Made by a program: the position numbers and the translations under genes. Below the pieces are notes generated by a model. That model worked only from the letters and a program-made list of their open reading frames with translations, was not told the DNA's origin and did no database searches. Of a stretch of DNA of 64,000 nt, positions 15,763-25,659 are shown in pieces. The stretch spans positions 1-64,000 of the forward strand of contig JAFYVA010000017.1 in NCBI GenBank assembly GCA_017549325.1, given 5' to 3'. Origin of the DNA: Oscillospiraceae bacterium (GTDB taxonomy: Bacteria > Bacillota_A > Clostridia > Oscillospirales > Oscillospiraceae). Positions within the stretch are counted from its first letter, which is position 1. Every line of letters begins with the position of its first letter.

Positions 15763-17286
15763 ATGAAAAAGTTTCTGGCACTGATTCTTGCTCTCGTTAT
15801 GGCACTGTCTCTGGTCGCTTGCGGCGAGAAGGCTCCCGCTGCTGACGACGGCGCTGCCGATGCCGGTACCGAGGCAAAGGACACCATCCGTTTCCAGATC
15901 AAGAACGAGCCCACCAGCGTGGACCTGCAGAACGACGGCACCATGTTGGGCGGTTTGCTCTGCGATCAGATCTACGGCAAGCTGGTGACCTTCAACGAGA
16001 AGTCTGAGATCGTTGGCGAGCTGGCCGAGAGCTGGGAGTGGAACGACGACTTTACCCAGATCACCTTCAAGATCCGCGAGAACGCCAAGTTCTCCGACGG
16101 TTCCGACATCACCGCTGATGACTTCATTTACACCTTCAGCACCGATTCTGCCAAGGCCAACACCTACATGGCTCCCATCGCTTCCATGGAAGCTCCCGAT
16201 GCCAAGACCCTGGTTCTGAACCTGAAGAGCTCCAACTCTTCCATGCTGAAGTTCCTGACCACCTATCACACCGGCGTTGTCCCCGCTGGCTCCATGGAGG
16301 CAACTGACATCGCCCGCGGCGCTACCGCCTACTCCGGCCCCTATGCTCTGGCTAAGTGGGAGCTGGGTCAGGATATGGTCCTCGAGGCCAACCCCTATTG
16401 GTGGAATGCTGAGAATGTGGCCATCAAGACTGTTGACTACGAGTTCATCGCTGATGAGAACTCCGCTCTGGTGGCTCTGGAGGCCGGCGAGATCGACTTC
16501 ATGTTCATGGCTGCCACCCTTGGTGTTACCTCTGTGGAGACCATCGCTGCCAACGACAAGCTGGCTACCATCGCTTGCGATCAGGCTACCGCCGGTATGC
16601 TGTGCCTGAACTTCGTTATGCCCGAGCTGGACGATGTCAATGTCCGTCAGGCTATGAACCTGGCTCTGGACCGTGCTGCCATCGCTAAGGTCAGCACCAC
16701 CGGCACCCCCGCCGGCAATGTCTTCACCGCTCCTTACTTCGGTGATGACTACATCCCCGGTCACGATGCTCCCGCTGTGGATCTGGCTAAGGCCAAGGAG
16801 TTCATGGCTGCTTCCGCTTATCCCAATGGCTTCACCGTGGAGCTGAAGACCCCCGTTATGTTCAGCAAGGCTGCTGCTATCGTCCAGAGCAACCTGGCCG
16901 AGATCGGCATCACTGTTGAGATCACCGAGATCGACGCCTCCATCTGGGTCGACAGCATGATCAAGGGCGATTATCAGATGGCCTTCATGACCTATGGTAA
17001 CCTGATCAACGACCTGACCGGCTTCATCAACCTGTATGATCCCGCTGCTGCTCTGCACTTCAACTTCGACACCGATTCCACCAGCTTCGATCTGATGAGC
17101 GCCGCTTTCTCCGTCGCCGGTGCTGATCGTACCGCTGCTCTGACTGAGTTCGCTGACTTCTGCGAGGCTGACCTGCCCTACCTGGGCCTGTTTATGGAGA
17201 ACGCCATCTATGGTCACAGTGCTGACCTGTACGTTCCCACTCCTTCCGGCTGCGGCTATGATATCGCCGGCATGTACTGGAAGTAA
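15763..17286 (+). CDS. ABC-transporter substrate-binding lipoprotein, SBP family 5 (Dpp/Opp type)
   Basis: A 507-residue lipoprotein. The signal peptide ends in a LSLVACG lipobox (Cys21), followed by an Ala/Asp/Gly linker. The mature part is a family-5 extracellular binding protein: FQIKNEPTSVDLQND at the start, LAESWEWNDDFTQITFKIRENAKFSDGSDITADDFIYTF, a core segment around DVNVRQAMNLALDRAAIA, and a GYDIAGMYWK end. It delivers ligand to the permeases downstream. Codon use is strongly biased, indicating high expression. The ligand could be a peptide, glycoside or amino-sugar conjugate; downstream enzymes argue against a plain dipeptide. Confidence 0.92.
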   Translation: MKKFLALILALVMALSLVACGEKAPAADDGAADAGTEAKDTIRFQIKNEPTSVDLQNDGTMLGGLLCDQIYGKLVTFNEKSEIVGELAESWEWNDDFTQITFKIRENAKFSDGSDITADDFIYTFSTDSAKANTYMAPIASMEAPDAKTLVLNLKSSNSSMLKFLTTYHTGVVPAGSMEATDIARGATAYSGPYALAKWELGQDMVLEANPYWWNAENVAIKTVDYEFIADENSALVALEAGEIDFMFMAATLGVTSVETIAANDKLATIACDQATAGMLCLNFVMPELDDVNVRQAMNLALDRAAIAKVSTTGTPAGNVFTAPYFGDDYIPGHDAPAVDLAKAKEFMAASAYPNGFTVELKTPVMFSKAAAIVQSNLAEIGITVEITEIDASIWVDSMIKGDYQMAFMTYGNLINDLTGFINLYDPAAALHFNFDTDSTSFDLMSAAFSVAGADRTAALTEFADFCEADLPYLGLFMENAIYGHSADLYVPTPSGCGYDIAGMYWK

Positions 17287-17332
17287 TCTGATTTCTTCGA
17301 AAAAAGAAGTCTCTATCCTTGTTTAATTGGAA

Positions 17333-17362
17333 GGGCGGAGCAGAACCTGTTCTGCTCCGCCC
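17333..17362 (+). terminator. Intercistronic hairpin after the binding-protein gene
   Basis: Perfect 13-bp GC-rich stem GGGCGGAGCAGAA / TTCTGCTCCGCCC with a CCTG loop and a weak T/C tail, in the 100-base gap before the permease. Such partial terminators or 3'-end stabilisers usually keep the binding protein in excess over the membrane parts. Confidence 0.72.
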
Positions 17363-17386
17363 CTTCTCTTGTTATGGGAGGTTCCT

Positions 17387-18367
17387 ATGTGGAAATATAT
17401 CCTTAAGCGTTTGCTATGGTTGATTCCGATTATTCTCGGCGTTACCCTGCTGGTGTTTGCGCTGATGAGCCTGAAGCCCGGTGATCCGGGCCGTGTGTAC
17501 CTGGGCCTGAACGCAACGCAGGAGGCTGTCGATGCATATAACGAGTCTCTGGGTCTGAATGACCCCTTCTTCGTGCGTTATTTTAACTATGTCAAGGGCT
17601 TGATCAAGCTGGACTTCGGTAAATCCTGGGTCGGCGGTGAGTCCGTTAACGACAGAATTATGTCGGCGTTGCCACAGACACTGAAAGTCTGTGTATACGC
17701 CCTTATTGTGGCGTTTATAACCGGTTTGCCAATCGGTGTCCTTTCGGCGGTGAAACAATATTCGCTGGCCGACCGTGTGCTGACGGTGATTGCCATGATT
17801 CTGGCCTGTATCCCTGTGTTCTGGCTCTGTAACATGGCGGCCATGTTCTTTACGCTGAAACTGCACTGGCTTCCGGCGACGGGACTGGATACATGGAAAG
17901 CCTATATTATGCCGGTGGTTGGTACAGCAGCCAACACCATCGGCCTGACGGTGCGTATGGCGCGCTCCTCCATGCTGGATGAGATGCGCAAAGACTACAT
18001 CCGTACGGCCCGCGCCAAGGGTGCCAAGGAGAGCAGTGTCATCTTCAAGCACGCCCTGCGCAACTCCCTGATCTCTGTTACCACCACGCTGGGTGTCAAC
18101 TTCAGTATCCTCATGGGCGGTACCGTTTTCGTAGAGAATGTCTACGCCATTCAGGGTCTGGGTACCTGTATCGTCCGTTCTATCTCCAATAACGATGTAC
18201 CCATGCTGTCCGGTTGCGTGATCATTCTGGCAACCTTCTCTGTGATCGTGAACCTGTTGGTGGATCTGCTCTACGCCTATCTCGATCCCCGTCTGAGAGC
18301 CAAGTATGCCGGCAAGAAAAAAATGGTCAAGGCCGCCAAGAAGGAGGTGCTGAGCGATGAAAACTAA
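17387..18367 (+). CDS. ABC permease, DppB/OppB type
   Basis: A 326-residue inner-membrane permease. ATG 17387 follows GGGAGG; the longer frame would run through the preceding hairpin. MWKYILKRLLWLIPIILGVTLLVF and MSLKPGDPG are DppB/OppB hallmarks, and the EAA-type cytoplasmic loop (DYIRTARAKGAKESSVIFKHAL) contacts the ATPases. About six membrane segments. It overlaps the second permease gene. Confidence 0.93.
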   Translation: MWKYILKRLLWLIPIILGVTLLVFALMSLKPGDPGRVYLGLNATQEAVDAYNESLGLNDPFFVRYFNYVKGLIKLDFGKSWVGGESVNDRIMSALPQTLKVCVYALIVAFITGLPIGVLSAVKQYSLADRVLTVIAMILACIPVFWLCNMAAMFFTLKLHWLPATGLDTWKAYIMPVVGTAANTIGLTVRMARSSMLDEMRKDYIRTARAKGAKESSVIFKHALRNSLISVTTTLGVNFSILMGGTVFVENVYAIQGLGTCIVRSISNNDVPMLSGCVIILATFSVIVNLLVDLLYAYLDPRLRAKYAGKKKMVKAAKKEVLSDEN

Positions 18368-19280
18368 AGCAAAGGTCAAGAAGCAGAAGAATCGCGGCGC
18401 CGCTTACGATATCTGGCGTTCTCTCCGCAGCAACAAGATCGCCGTGGTATGCATGTGCATCATCGGCGTATTTGTGCTGATCTCCGTTCTGGCTGATGTG
18501 CTGTTCAACTACGAAACGCAGGTCATCGCACAGGACATCATGAATGACCTCCAGTCTCCCAGCAAGGATCACTGGTTCGGTACCGATGCACTGGGTCGTG
18601 ATTACTTTGCCCGTATGCTGTATGCAACGCGCATTACCCTGATCATCTCCTTCTCCTCCGTGTTTATCGCCACGGCCCTGAGCATCGTCATCGGCGGCAT
18701 CTCCGCCTATTGCGGCGGTATTGTGGATACCATCATTATGCGTATCCTGGATGTGTTCCTTGCCGTGCCTTCCACGCTGCTGATCATCTGCATCGTGGTG
18801 GCTCTGGGTAATGAAACTGTCTATATCATTCTGGCGCTGGTGGTCTACCTGCTGCCCAGCTTGGTGCGTACCGTTCGTTCTGAGTTGATGATCAACATGG
18901 AAAACGAGTATGTGGAAGCCGCCCGTTCCGTGGGTGCTGGCCCTTTCCGTATCATGCTGATCCATCTGCTGCCCAACAGCTTTGGCGCCATCATGGTGCG
19001 CTGCACCATGAGCTTCGCACTGTGCATTCTGTCCACGGCCTGCATCGGCTATCTGGGCATCGGTGTTCGCGCACCCGCTCCCGAGTGGGGCCGTATGCTC
19101 TCCGAGGCACAGGAGTACATGCGTCTGCACCCCTATCTGATCACCATTCCCGGTTTCTTCATCATGATCTCCTCCACCGCCTTTAACCTGCTGGGCGATG
19201 CACTGCAGGATGCGATGGATCCCCGTCTGCGCGGCTATCGCAAGATGAAGAAAAAAGTGTTCGCACGGAGGAAAAAGTGA
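18357..19280 (+). CDS. ABC permease, DppC/OppC type
   Basis: A 307-residue partner permease. The N-terminal OppC tail (DIWRSLRSNKIAVVCMCIIGVFVL) is followed by HWFGTDALGRDYFARMLYATRITL, the standard DppC motif, and an EAA loop EYVEAARSVGAGPFRIMLIHLLP. It starts inside the end of the DppB-type gene and overlaps the following ATPase start by one base. Confidence 0.93.
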   Translation: MKTKAKVKKQKNRGAAYDIWRSLRSNKIAVVCMCIIGVFVLISVLADVLFNYETQVIAQDIMNDLQSPSKDHWFGTDALGRDYFARMLYATRITLIISFSSVFIATALSIVIGGISAYCGGIVDTIIMRILDVFLAVPSTLLIICIVVALGNETVYIILALVVYLLPSLVRTVRSELMINMENEYVEAARSVGAGPFRIMLIHLLPNSFGAIMVRCTMSFALCILSTACIGYLGIGVRAPAPEWGRMLSEAQEYMRLHPYLITIPGFFIMISSTAFNLLGDALQDAMDPRLRGYRKMKKKVFARRKK

Positions 19281-20263
19281 TGGAAAACAAGTTGTTAGAA
19301 ATTAAAAATGTCCGCGTCAAATATCATACGCTGGACCATGAAGTTATGGCCGTCAACGGCGTTTCTCTGGAGTTGAACAAGGGCGAGTCCCTCGGTCTGG
19401 TGGGTGAAACCGGCGCCGGTAAAACCACTCTGGCACTGTCCATCCTCGGCCTGCTGCCCAAGGGCGTGGGTGAGGTTTACGACGGTGAGATCATTTTCGA
19501 TGGCGAGGATCTGCTGCAGGTTCCTGAGAAGCGTCTGCGTGAGATCCGTGGTATGCACATCAGCATGATCTTCCAGGATCCCATGACCTCTCTGAACCCC
19601 GTGTACACCGTGGGCGATCAGATCGCCGAGGTGCTGCAGCTTCACGGCAACAAGCATCCCGACGAGCGCGTGGACGAGATCCTCAGTCTGGTGGGTATCG
19701 ATCCCAGCCGTAAGGTCTGCTATCCCCATCAGTTCTCCGGCGGCATGAAGCAGCGTATCGTCATCGCTATGGCACTGGCCTGCGAGCCGGATCTGCTGCT
19801 GGCCGATGAGCCCACCACCGCACTGGATGTGACCATTCAGGCTCAGGTGCTGGCCATGATCGATGATATCCAGAAGAAGTTGGGCACCTCTATGATCCTC
19901 ATTACCCACGATCTGGGCGTCGTGGCAGAGACCTGCGACAAGGTTGCCATTATGTATGCCGGTGAGATCGTGGAGTACGGTACATTGAATCAGGTGTTTG
20001 ACAAGAACCGTCCCCATCATCCCTATACGGTAGGCCTGTTTGGCTCTATTCCCGATCTGGCATCTGATAAGCGTCGCCTTGAGCCTATCTACGGTATGAC
20101 CCCCGATCCCTCCGAACTGCCCGAGGGCTGCTATTTCTCTCCCCGCTGCAAGCACTGCACGGAGTTGTGCAAGCAGAAGGGCGCCGCTACCTATGTTTCT
20201 GAGGACGGACATATGCTCAAGTGCCACCTGTTTACTCAGGAGAATAAGGAGGCTGCAGAATGA
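19280..20263 (+). CDS. ABC ATPase, DppD/OppD type
   Basis: A 327-residue ATPase. ATG 19280 was preferred over GTG 19277 for its better spacing from GGAGG. Walker [12 protein letters not shown]-loop [10 protein letters not shown], signature FSGGMKQR and Walker [13 protein letters not shown] are intact, followed by [10 protein letters not shown] (H-loop). The C-terminal oligopeptide-transporter extension carries Cys residues in [14 protein letters not shown], typical of DppD/OppD. Overlaps both neighbours. Confidence 0.94.
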   Translation: MENKLLEIKNVRVKYHTLDHEVMAVNGVSLELNKGESLGLVGETGAGKTTLALSILGLLPKGVGEVYDGEIIFDGEDLLQVPEKRLREIRGMHISMIFQDPMTSLNPVYTVGDQIAEVLQLHGNKHPDERVDEILSLVGIDPSRKVCYPHQFSGGMKQRIVIAMALACEPDLLLADEPTTALDVTIQAQVLAMIDDIQKKLGTSMILITHDLGVVAETCDKVAIMYAGEIVEYGTLNQVFDKNRPHHPYTVGLFGSIPDLASDKRRLEPIYGMTPDPSELPEGCYFSPRCKHCTELCKQKGAATYVSEDGHMLKCHLFTQENKEAAE

Positions 20264-21210
20264 AAAAGACCATGCTGGAAACCGTGGATCTGGTGAAGTA
20301 TTTCGATACGAAAAACGGCATCGTCCACGCAGTTGACCATGTCAATCTCTCCATTCCCGAGGGTGAGACGCTGGGCGTGGTGGGTGAGTCCGGCTGCGGT
20401 AAGTCCACGCTGGGCCGCACCATCCTCAACCTTATTCCCGCCACCAGCGGCCAGATCCTCTTTGATGGCAAGAATATTCTTGAGCGCGGCGGAAAGTCCA
20501 AAGACTTCCGTCAGAAGATGCAGATCATCTTCCAGGACCCCTATTCCAGCCTCGATCCCCGTCAGACGGTGTTCAACCTGATCGCCGAGCCTTTGAAGAC
20601 CAATCGTATGGGCACCAAGGCCGAGATGCGCGAGAAGGTGGAGGACATCATGAATACGGTGGGCCTCGCCCCCCGTCTGGCAAATGCCTATCCCCACGAG
20701 TTGGATGGCGGTCGCCGTCAGCGTATCGGTGTAGCCCGTGCACTGGTGATGGACCCCAAGTTTGTGGTGTGCGATGAGCCTGTGTCCGCTTTGGATGTGT
20801 CCATTCAGGCCCAGATCCTGAATCTAATGATGGACGTGCAGGAAGAGCGCGGCATCACCTATATGTTCATCACCCACGACCTGTCTGTGGTGAAGCACAT
20901 TTCTCACTCTATCGCCGTTATGTATCTGGGCGAAGTGGTGGAGCTGGCTCCCAAGGAGGAGCTGTTTGCCCATCCCCGTCACCCCTATACCAGGGCGCTG
21001 CTCTCCGCCGTGCCTATCCCCGACCCCTCCCGTCGCAATATGGAGCGTCAGCTCATTAAGGGTGAGGTCACCAGTCCCATCGATCCGGCTCCCGGCTGCC
21101 GCTTTGCACCCCGTTGTCCCTATGCAACGCCCGAGTGCCTCAGCCCCAGCCTCGGCATGACGGAAGTGGGTCCGAACCATCAGATTCGTTGCTGCCATCC
21201 TCTTGATTGA
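20260..21210 (+). CDS. ABC ATPase, DppF/OppF type
   Basis: A 316-residue partner ATPase. Walker [12 protein letters not shown]-loop [10 protein letters not shown] and Walker [12 protein letters not shown] are normal, but the signature reads LDGGRRQR rather than LSGGQRQR. The Ser-to-Asp change falls on the residue that contacts ATP gamma-phosphate; I recall this variant in anaerobe OppF proteins, so it may be a lineage trait. The C-terminal extension has [14 protein letters not shown]. It completes a five-part importer. Confidence 0.93.
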   Translation: MKKTMLETVDLVKYFDTKNGIVHAVDHVNLSIPEGETLGVVGESGCGKSTLGRTILNLIPATSGQILFDGKNILERGGKSKDFRQKMQIIFQDPYSSLDPRQTVFNLIAEPLKTNRMGTKAEMREKVEDIMNTVGLAPRLANAYPHELDGGRRQRIGVARALVMDPKFVVCDEPVSALDVSIQAQILNLMMDVQEERGITYMFITHDLSVVKHISHSIAVMYLGEVVELAPKEELFAHPRHPYTRALLSAVPIPDPSRRNMERQLIKGEVTSPIDPAPGCRFAPRCPYATPECLSPSLGMTEVGPNHQIRCCHPLD

Positions 21211-21247
21211 GACTGCAGCATAAGCAAACGATAAGGAAGTGTTCCCT

Positions 21248-22414
21248 TTGAAAGAAAATGACATTCGCCGTTTGTCGGAGCAGTATGGTGAGGAGATCAT
21301 CGCCCTGCGCCGTCAATTCCACCGCTGCCCGGAACTGGGGCGCGAGGAATACAAAACGGCAGAATTGATTCGCGCGGAACTGGATGCCCTCGGCATCCCC
21401 TGGCGCGCAGTGGGTGCCACCGGCACACTGGCCACACTGGAAGGACAGAGCGGCGGCCACACCGTTGTGCTGCGCAGTGACATCGATGCCCTGCCTGTTG
21501 AAGAAGAGAGCGGTTTGCCCTTTTCCTCTGACGTTCCCGGTATGATGCACGCCTGTGGCCATGACTGCCACATTGCCATGCTGTTGGGTGCGGCGAAGAT
21601 TTTGGCTGCACTGCCCGAGCGCAGCAACACGGTGCGATTCCTCTTTCAACCGGCAGAGGAATGCGGTGCCGGTGCCTTGGACATGATCGAAGGCGGTGTA
21701 TTGGACGGAGCCGATACGGTTTACGGCTCTCATGTCTGGCCCGATGTGCCCCGCGGCAAGGTCTCGATCGTTGACGGTCCGGTAATGGCCGGCGGCGATA
21801 GCTTTGTCATCCGCGTGATCGGACGCGGCGGCCACGGTTCTCAGCCTGAGCGTTGCGTCAACCCCATCCCGGTGGTGACCTCCATTACCGATGCCATCCA
21901 TCAGATCAAGTCCCTTCGTGTGCGGGGAGATGAGCCTCTTGCTGTCACAGTGGGATACATCCAGTGCGGTGCAGCGCGGAATGTGATCCCCGACAGCGGT
22001 GAGCTGGGCGGAACCATCCGCTGGTTCAGCGTGGAGACCCGTGCGATGGTAATGGACAAGATCCGCACCATTGCGGCCAACTGTGCCGCCATGTACGGTG
22101 CCGAGGCAGAGGTGACCTTCAGTCCGATCTCCGGCTGCGTTCGCAACGACGGCTTCTGTGCCCAACAGGCCCGTGAGGCGCTGTCTGCGCTGTACGGTGA
22201 GGAGGCTGTGGTGGCGCAGACTCCTGTGAGTATGGGAAGCGAGGATTTTGCCTATTACGGAGAGCATGTTCCTACGGTGTTTTCATGGATCGGCTGCCTC
22301 AAAGATGGTGCCGTTCACGGAATTCACAACCCTCACTTCGATCCCGATGAGTCCGTACTTCCTGTCGGTGCGGCACTTCATGCACTCTATGCGATGAACT
22401 TTCGCAAGGAATGA
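21248..22414 (+). CDS. M20-family amidohydrolase (aminoacylase/IAA-amino-acid-hydrolase type)
   Basis: A 388-residue metallohydrolase. TTG 21248 is the likely start: AAGGAAG ends eight bases before it, while the in-frame GTG at 21239 overlaps that site. Metal-binding motifs are HACGHDCH near residue 100 and FQPAEECGAGA near 135, and a dimerisation segment GRGGHGSQPE near 195. The family cleaves N-acyl amino acids or amide conjugates. In this operon it would release an amine or amino acid from the imported compound, giving the FGGY kinase its substrate (inference). Confidence 0.9.
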   Translation: MKENDIRRLSEQYGEEIIALRRQFHRCPELGREEYKTAELIRAELDALGIPWRAVGATGTLATLEGQSGGHTVVLRSDIDALPVEEESGLPFSSDVPGMMHACGHDCHIAMLLGAAKILAALPERSNTVRFLFQPAEECGAGALDMIEGGVLDGADTVYGSHVWPDVPRGKVSIVDGPVMAGGDSFVIRVIGRGGHGSQPERCVNPIPVVTSITDAIHQIKSLRVRGDEPLAVTVGYIQCGAARNVIPDSGELGGTIRWFSVETRAMVMDKIRTIAANCAAMYGAEAEVTFSPISGCVRNDGFCAQQAREALSALYGEEAVVAQTPVSMGSEDFAYYGEHVPTVFSWIGCLKDGAVHGIHNPHFDPDESVLPVGAALHALYAMNFRKE

Positions 22415-22449
22415 GGAACAAAGGCAGAAACTAAACTAGAGGTATCACT

Positions 22450-23955
22450 ATGAACAAACAGCACTTTGTACTTGCATATGACCTTGGAACCAGCGGTGTA
22501 AAAGCCGCGTTGGTCACCATGCAAGGCGAGGCCGTTCATACGGCAACAGCCGAATATCCGCTGTATATCCCCAATCCGGGTTGGGCTGAACAGGATCCGG
22601 AACTGTATTGGAAAGCGGTGTGCTCTGTCACAAAGCAAGTGCTGACTGAAGCGGGTGTTGAACCCCAGGCTGTGAAGGGAATCGCTTTCGGTACCCAGTG
22701 GAAGGCGGTTATTCCTGTAGATCAAGAGGGAAATGTCCTGCGCAATGCCATGATCTGGCTTGACGCAAGAGCCGCCGATCAGGCCCGACGCCTCAATGAG
22801 CGGTTCGGCGAGGGACTGTTTAACGCTGCCGATTATTGGCCCAAGCTGATGTGGCTGCGTGAAAATGAGCCCCAGTGCGTTGAAAAGGCTTCGGTGATTT
22901 TTGAGGTCAATTCCTTCCTGAAGTGGAAGGCAACCGGTGAGGCTGCGGTGGACTTCAGCAACTGCTTTACCCAGTCTTTTGACGAAAAATTCGATAAGCT
23001 TTATGCTGACATATTTGCCTTTGCAGATATTCCTCGGGAGAAATTTCCCCGTGTGGTAGCCTCCGAGGAACTGGTGGGCTACACAACGGAACAGGCAGCG
23101 GAGGAGATGGGACTTGTCAGCGGTATCCCTGTCTTTGGCGGCGATACCGACATCAAAGCCATTGCCATCGGTTCCGGCTGCTGCAATGTGGGCGATGTAC
23201 ATATGTACTTCGGCTCTTCCGGATGGATCGGTTTCACTGTGCCCCACCGCGTCGACGGCATTTATGTCTCCCCCTTTGATGAGCAGCGCGATGTGAATAT
23301 CTTCGGTATGCAGGCCATCGGTCTGTCGCTGAACTGGGTGGTGCGCCGCTTCTACGGACGGGAGTGGGATGAGATGGGTGGCAAGGTTTTCGACTTTGTC
23401 AATCAGGAGCTCAAGGACATTCCTGCCGGATCCGAGGGCGTGTTTGCCACACCCTGGTTCTATGGAGATGTACCCCCGCTGCTGAGTGAGAATGTGCGCG
23501 GCACATTCATCAATCTCGGCCCTCAGCATGACCGCCGCCATATGGTTCGTGCCATTATGGAGGGCGTATGCTACCATTTAAAGACCGGTGCGCTCAATAT
23601 TCAAAAGGAGAAGGGTTATCCTGCCCCCACGGCTGTCAATGTTATTGGCGGTGGATCCCTGAGCGATATCTGGATGCAGACGCTGGCAGATGTAATGAAT
23701 GTCACCGTCCGTGTTCCCAAGTCCACCAAGCATGCCGGTGCCGTCGGCACGGCATACAATGCGCTGATCGGCCTGGGCGTCTGCGCTGACTACAATGAAG
23801 TAGGCAAGCATTTGCAGATCGAGCGCAGCTTTGAACCGATTGCGGAAAATGTAGCCATTTACGAGAAGTATTTCCCTGTATATGCATCGCTGTTCAAACG
23901 GTTGGACAGCCTGTTTACTGTGATGAACAGCTCGGGAGAAGAGGTGGGAGAATGA
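22450..23955 (+). CDS. FGGY-family carbohydrate kinase (xylulokinase-like)
   Basis: A 501-residue sugar kinase. The N-terminal ATPase signature AYDLGTSGVKAALV, PGWAEQDPELYWKAV, and the C-terminal FGGY signature region GGGSLSDIWMQTLADVMNVTV with the preceding MEGVCYHLKTG are clear. The central domain FGGDTDIKAIAIGSGCCNVGD is shared with xylulokinase-type enzymes. Substrate specificity (xylulose, erythritol, ribulose, aminated sugar) cannot be read. Overlaps the M81 gene by four bases. Confidence 0.9.
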   Translation: MNKQHFVLAYDLGTSGVKAALVTMQGEAVHTATAEYPLYIPNPGWAEQDPELYWKAVCSVTKQVLTEAGVEPQAVKGIAFGTQWKAVIPVDQEGNVLRNAMIWLDARAADQARRLNERFGEGLFNAADYWPKLMWLRENEPQCVEKASVIFEVNSFLKWKATGEAAVDFSNCFTQSFDEKFDKLYADIFAFADIPREKFPRVVASEELVGYTTEQAAEEMGLVSGIPVFGGDTDIKAIAIGSGCCNVGDVHMYFGSSGWIGFTVPHRVDGIYVSPFDEQRDVNIFGMQAIGLSLNWVVRRFYGREWDEMGGKVFDFVNQELKDIPAGSEGVFATPWFYGDVPPLLSENVRGTFINLGPQHDRRHMVRAIMEGVCYHLKTGALNIQKEKGYPAPTAVNVIGGGSLSDIWMQTLADVMNVTVRVPKSTKHAGAVGTAYNALIGLGVCADYNEVGKHLQIERSFEPIAENVAIYEKYFPVYASLFKRLDSLFTVMNSSGEEVGE

Positions 23956-25466
23956 GTGAAAAGAAGCGCGTATTAGTCTGCGAATTTCATCAGGAGACCG
24001 ACACCTTCAATCCCATTGTAATGACAAAGGATGATTTTGCCGCTTTCCATTATGTCGAGGGTGAAGAGGGGTATGCCCTGTGTAAGGGGCAGAACTGTGC
24101 CACCCACGGGATCATCGATGCCGTTGAAGAAGCGGGCAGCGAGGTCATCCCCACTGTGTTTGTGTATGCGCTGGCAGGCGGCCGCGTCAGTGATTCGGTG
24201 CTGGATTATGTACTGGAGCGTCTGCGTCATTATATTGCGAAGGCAGGTCACATCGACGCGGTGTGCGCCCTGCTTCACGGTGCCACCTGTACCGAGAGCG
24301 ACAACGATGCCTGCGGTACGGTTTTGAAGGAAATGCGCCGTCTGTTGGGTGAAGAGATCCCCATTACCGTGGCACTGGATCTCCATGCCAATGTGACTTC
24401 GGGTATTTTGAAAAATGCCGACGTTGTCTGCGGCCACCAGACCTATCCCCATGTGGACATCTATGAGACGGCATACCGTGCAGGTACCATGTGTATGCGT
24501 CTGCTGGCGGGTAAGCCCACCTATATGGCGGCTGTCCAAATTCCCATGCTGACGCCGCCTGTGGGCTACAGTACGGAGAAAGAGCCCCTCAAGAGTGTCA
24601 TGGACAGGGGAAATGGCATGGTGCAGGACGGTACTTTGCTGGACTATACCGTCTTTAATGTGCAGGCTTGGATGGATATCCCTGAAATCAGTTCCGCTGT
24701 GGTTGCCGTGGCAGAAGATGCCGAGACGGCAAAAGAAAAGGCCAATATGCTGGCCCGTGAGTTCTTCGCCAACCGCGACGGCTACTGGCCCGATTTGATG
24801 AGCATCGATGCGGTGATCGACCGGGCTGAGGAAACGGACAGTGCCAAGCCTGTGATTTTGGTGGACAGTGCCGATTCCCCCAATGGCGGTGCTGTGGGTG
24901 ACAGTGTGGCAGTGGCTCTGCGACTGCAGGAGCGGGGCGGCAAACTTCGCAGCGCTATGTTTGTCAAAGATCCCGAGGCAGTGGCACAGGCCTTTGCCGT
25001 GGGCGTGGGCAACAGTGCCGAATTTACTGTAGGTGCCAAGTTCACCGCCGATGTACCCGGTCCTCTGGTGGCCGTGGGAAGAGTTTGCTCTCTTCATGAC
25101 GGACAGGTCAGAAGAGAGGGACCCGTCAATCGCGGAGAGTCGTTCTCTGTTGGCCGGGCGGCCGTTATCTCGTTCGGAAATATGTATGTGTTGGTCTGTG
25201 AGGCACCTGCCGCGCCGGGCGACCCACAGCTGTTCCGTCATTTTGGCATCGAGCCGAAGCTGTATGATCTGGTGGTGGTAAAGGCCAATGCCTCCTTCCG
25301 CGCCTCTTACTGTGCCTTTGCTGGTGAGATCTGCTATGCTGATACGCCCGGTGCCGGTGCGGCGAACCTGAAGCGCTTCAAGTGGAAGCATCTTCCCAAG
25401 GGTTTGTATCCCTTTGATCTGCCTGATGGGTATGTGCTTGCCCCTGCCACTGTTCACCGTGGTTGA
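23952..25466 (+). CDS. M81-family metallohydrolase (MlrC-like)
   Basis: A 504-residue protein of the M81/MlrC family, named from microcystin breakdown; most members in gut bacteria have no known substrate. Predicted zinc ligands are Asp143 and His145 in ALDLHANVT and His167 in TYPHVDIYE; these spacings (2 and 22) match those of characterised MlrC. The N-terminal ETDTFNP motif and the C-terminal domain with DSADSPNGGAVGDS are intact. As last gene of the operon it would act on the imported molecule or an intermediate. Confidence 0.9.
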   Translation: MSEKKRVLVCEFHQETDTFNPIVMTKDDFAAFHYVEGEEGYALCKGQNCATHGIIDAVEEAGSEVIPTVFVYALAGGRVSDSVLDYVLERLRHYIAKAGHIDAVCALLHGATCTESDNDACGTVLKEMRRLLGEEIPITVALDLHANVTSGILKNADVVCGHQTYPHVDIYETAYRAGTMCMRLLAGKPTYMAAVQIPMLTPPVGYSTEKEPLKSVMDRGNGMVQDGTLLDYTVFNVQAWMDIPEISSAVVAVAEDAETAKEKANMLAREFFANRDGYWPDLMSIDAVIDRAEETDSAKPVILVDSADSPNGGAVGDSVAVALRLQERGGKLRSAMFVKDPEAVAQAFAVGVGNSAEFTVGAKFTADVPGPLVAVGRVCSLHDGQVRREGPVNRGESFSVGRAAVISFGNMYVLVCEAPAAPGDPQLFRHFGIEPKLYDLVVVKANASFRASYCAFAGEICYADTPGAGAANLKRFKWKHLPKGLYPFDLPDGYVLAPATVHRG

Positions 25467-25555
25467 GAAGGCAAAGAGAAATCAATACGACGAACCAGCA
25501 CATGTATATCGACTGTTCCTTCCGATATAAATGCTGCGTGAATCTCCTTTCAAAA

Positions 25556-25596
25556 CATACGCCACCATTCAAATGAATGGTGGCGTATGCCGTATT
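25556..25596 (+). terminator. Terminator of the catabolic operon
   Basis: Perfect 15-bp stem CATACGCCACCATTC / GAATGGTGGCGTATG, loop AAAT, 90 bases past the M81 stop. A T-rich stretch begins six bases later. Confidence 0.8.
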
Positions 25597-25604
25597 GTTT
25601 TTGA

Positions 25605-25645
25605 CGAGAAAGAAGCGACTCACGCTGTGAGTCGCTTCTTATGGT
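25605..25645 (-). terminator. Terminator of the minus-strand flavoprotein gene
   Basis: 13-bp stem AGAAGCGACTCAC / GTGAGTCGCTTCT with loop AGC on the minus strand and a CTTTCTCG-type tail. Back to back with the plus-strand terminator. Confidence 0.72.
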
Positions 25646-25659
25646 TCAGTATGAAGTGC

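Noticed and set aside
24000..25466. M81 protein as a true microcystin-degrading MlrC
   Set aside because: Metal ligands match, but the mlrA/B/D partners are absent and the context is a sugar/amide operon.
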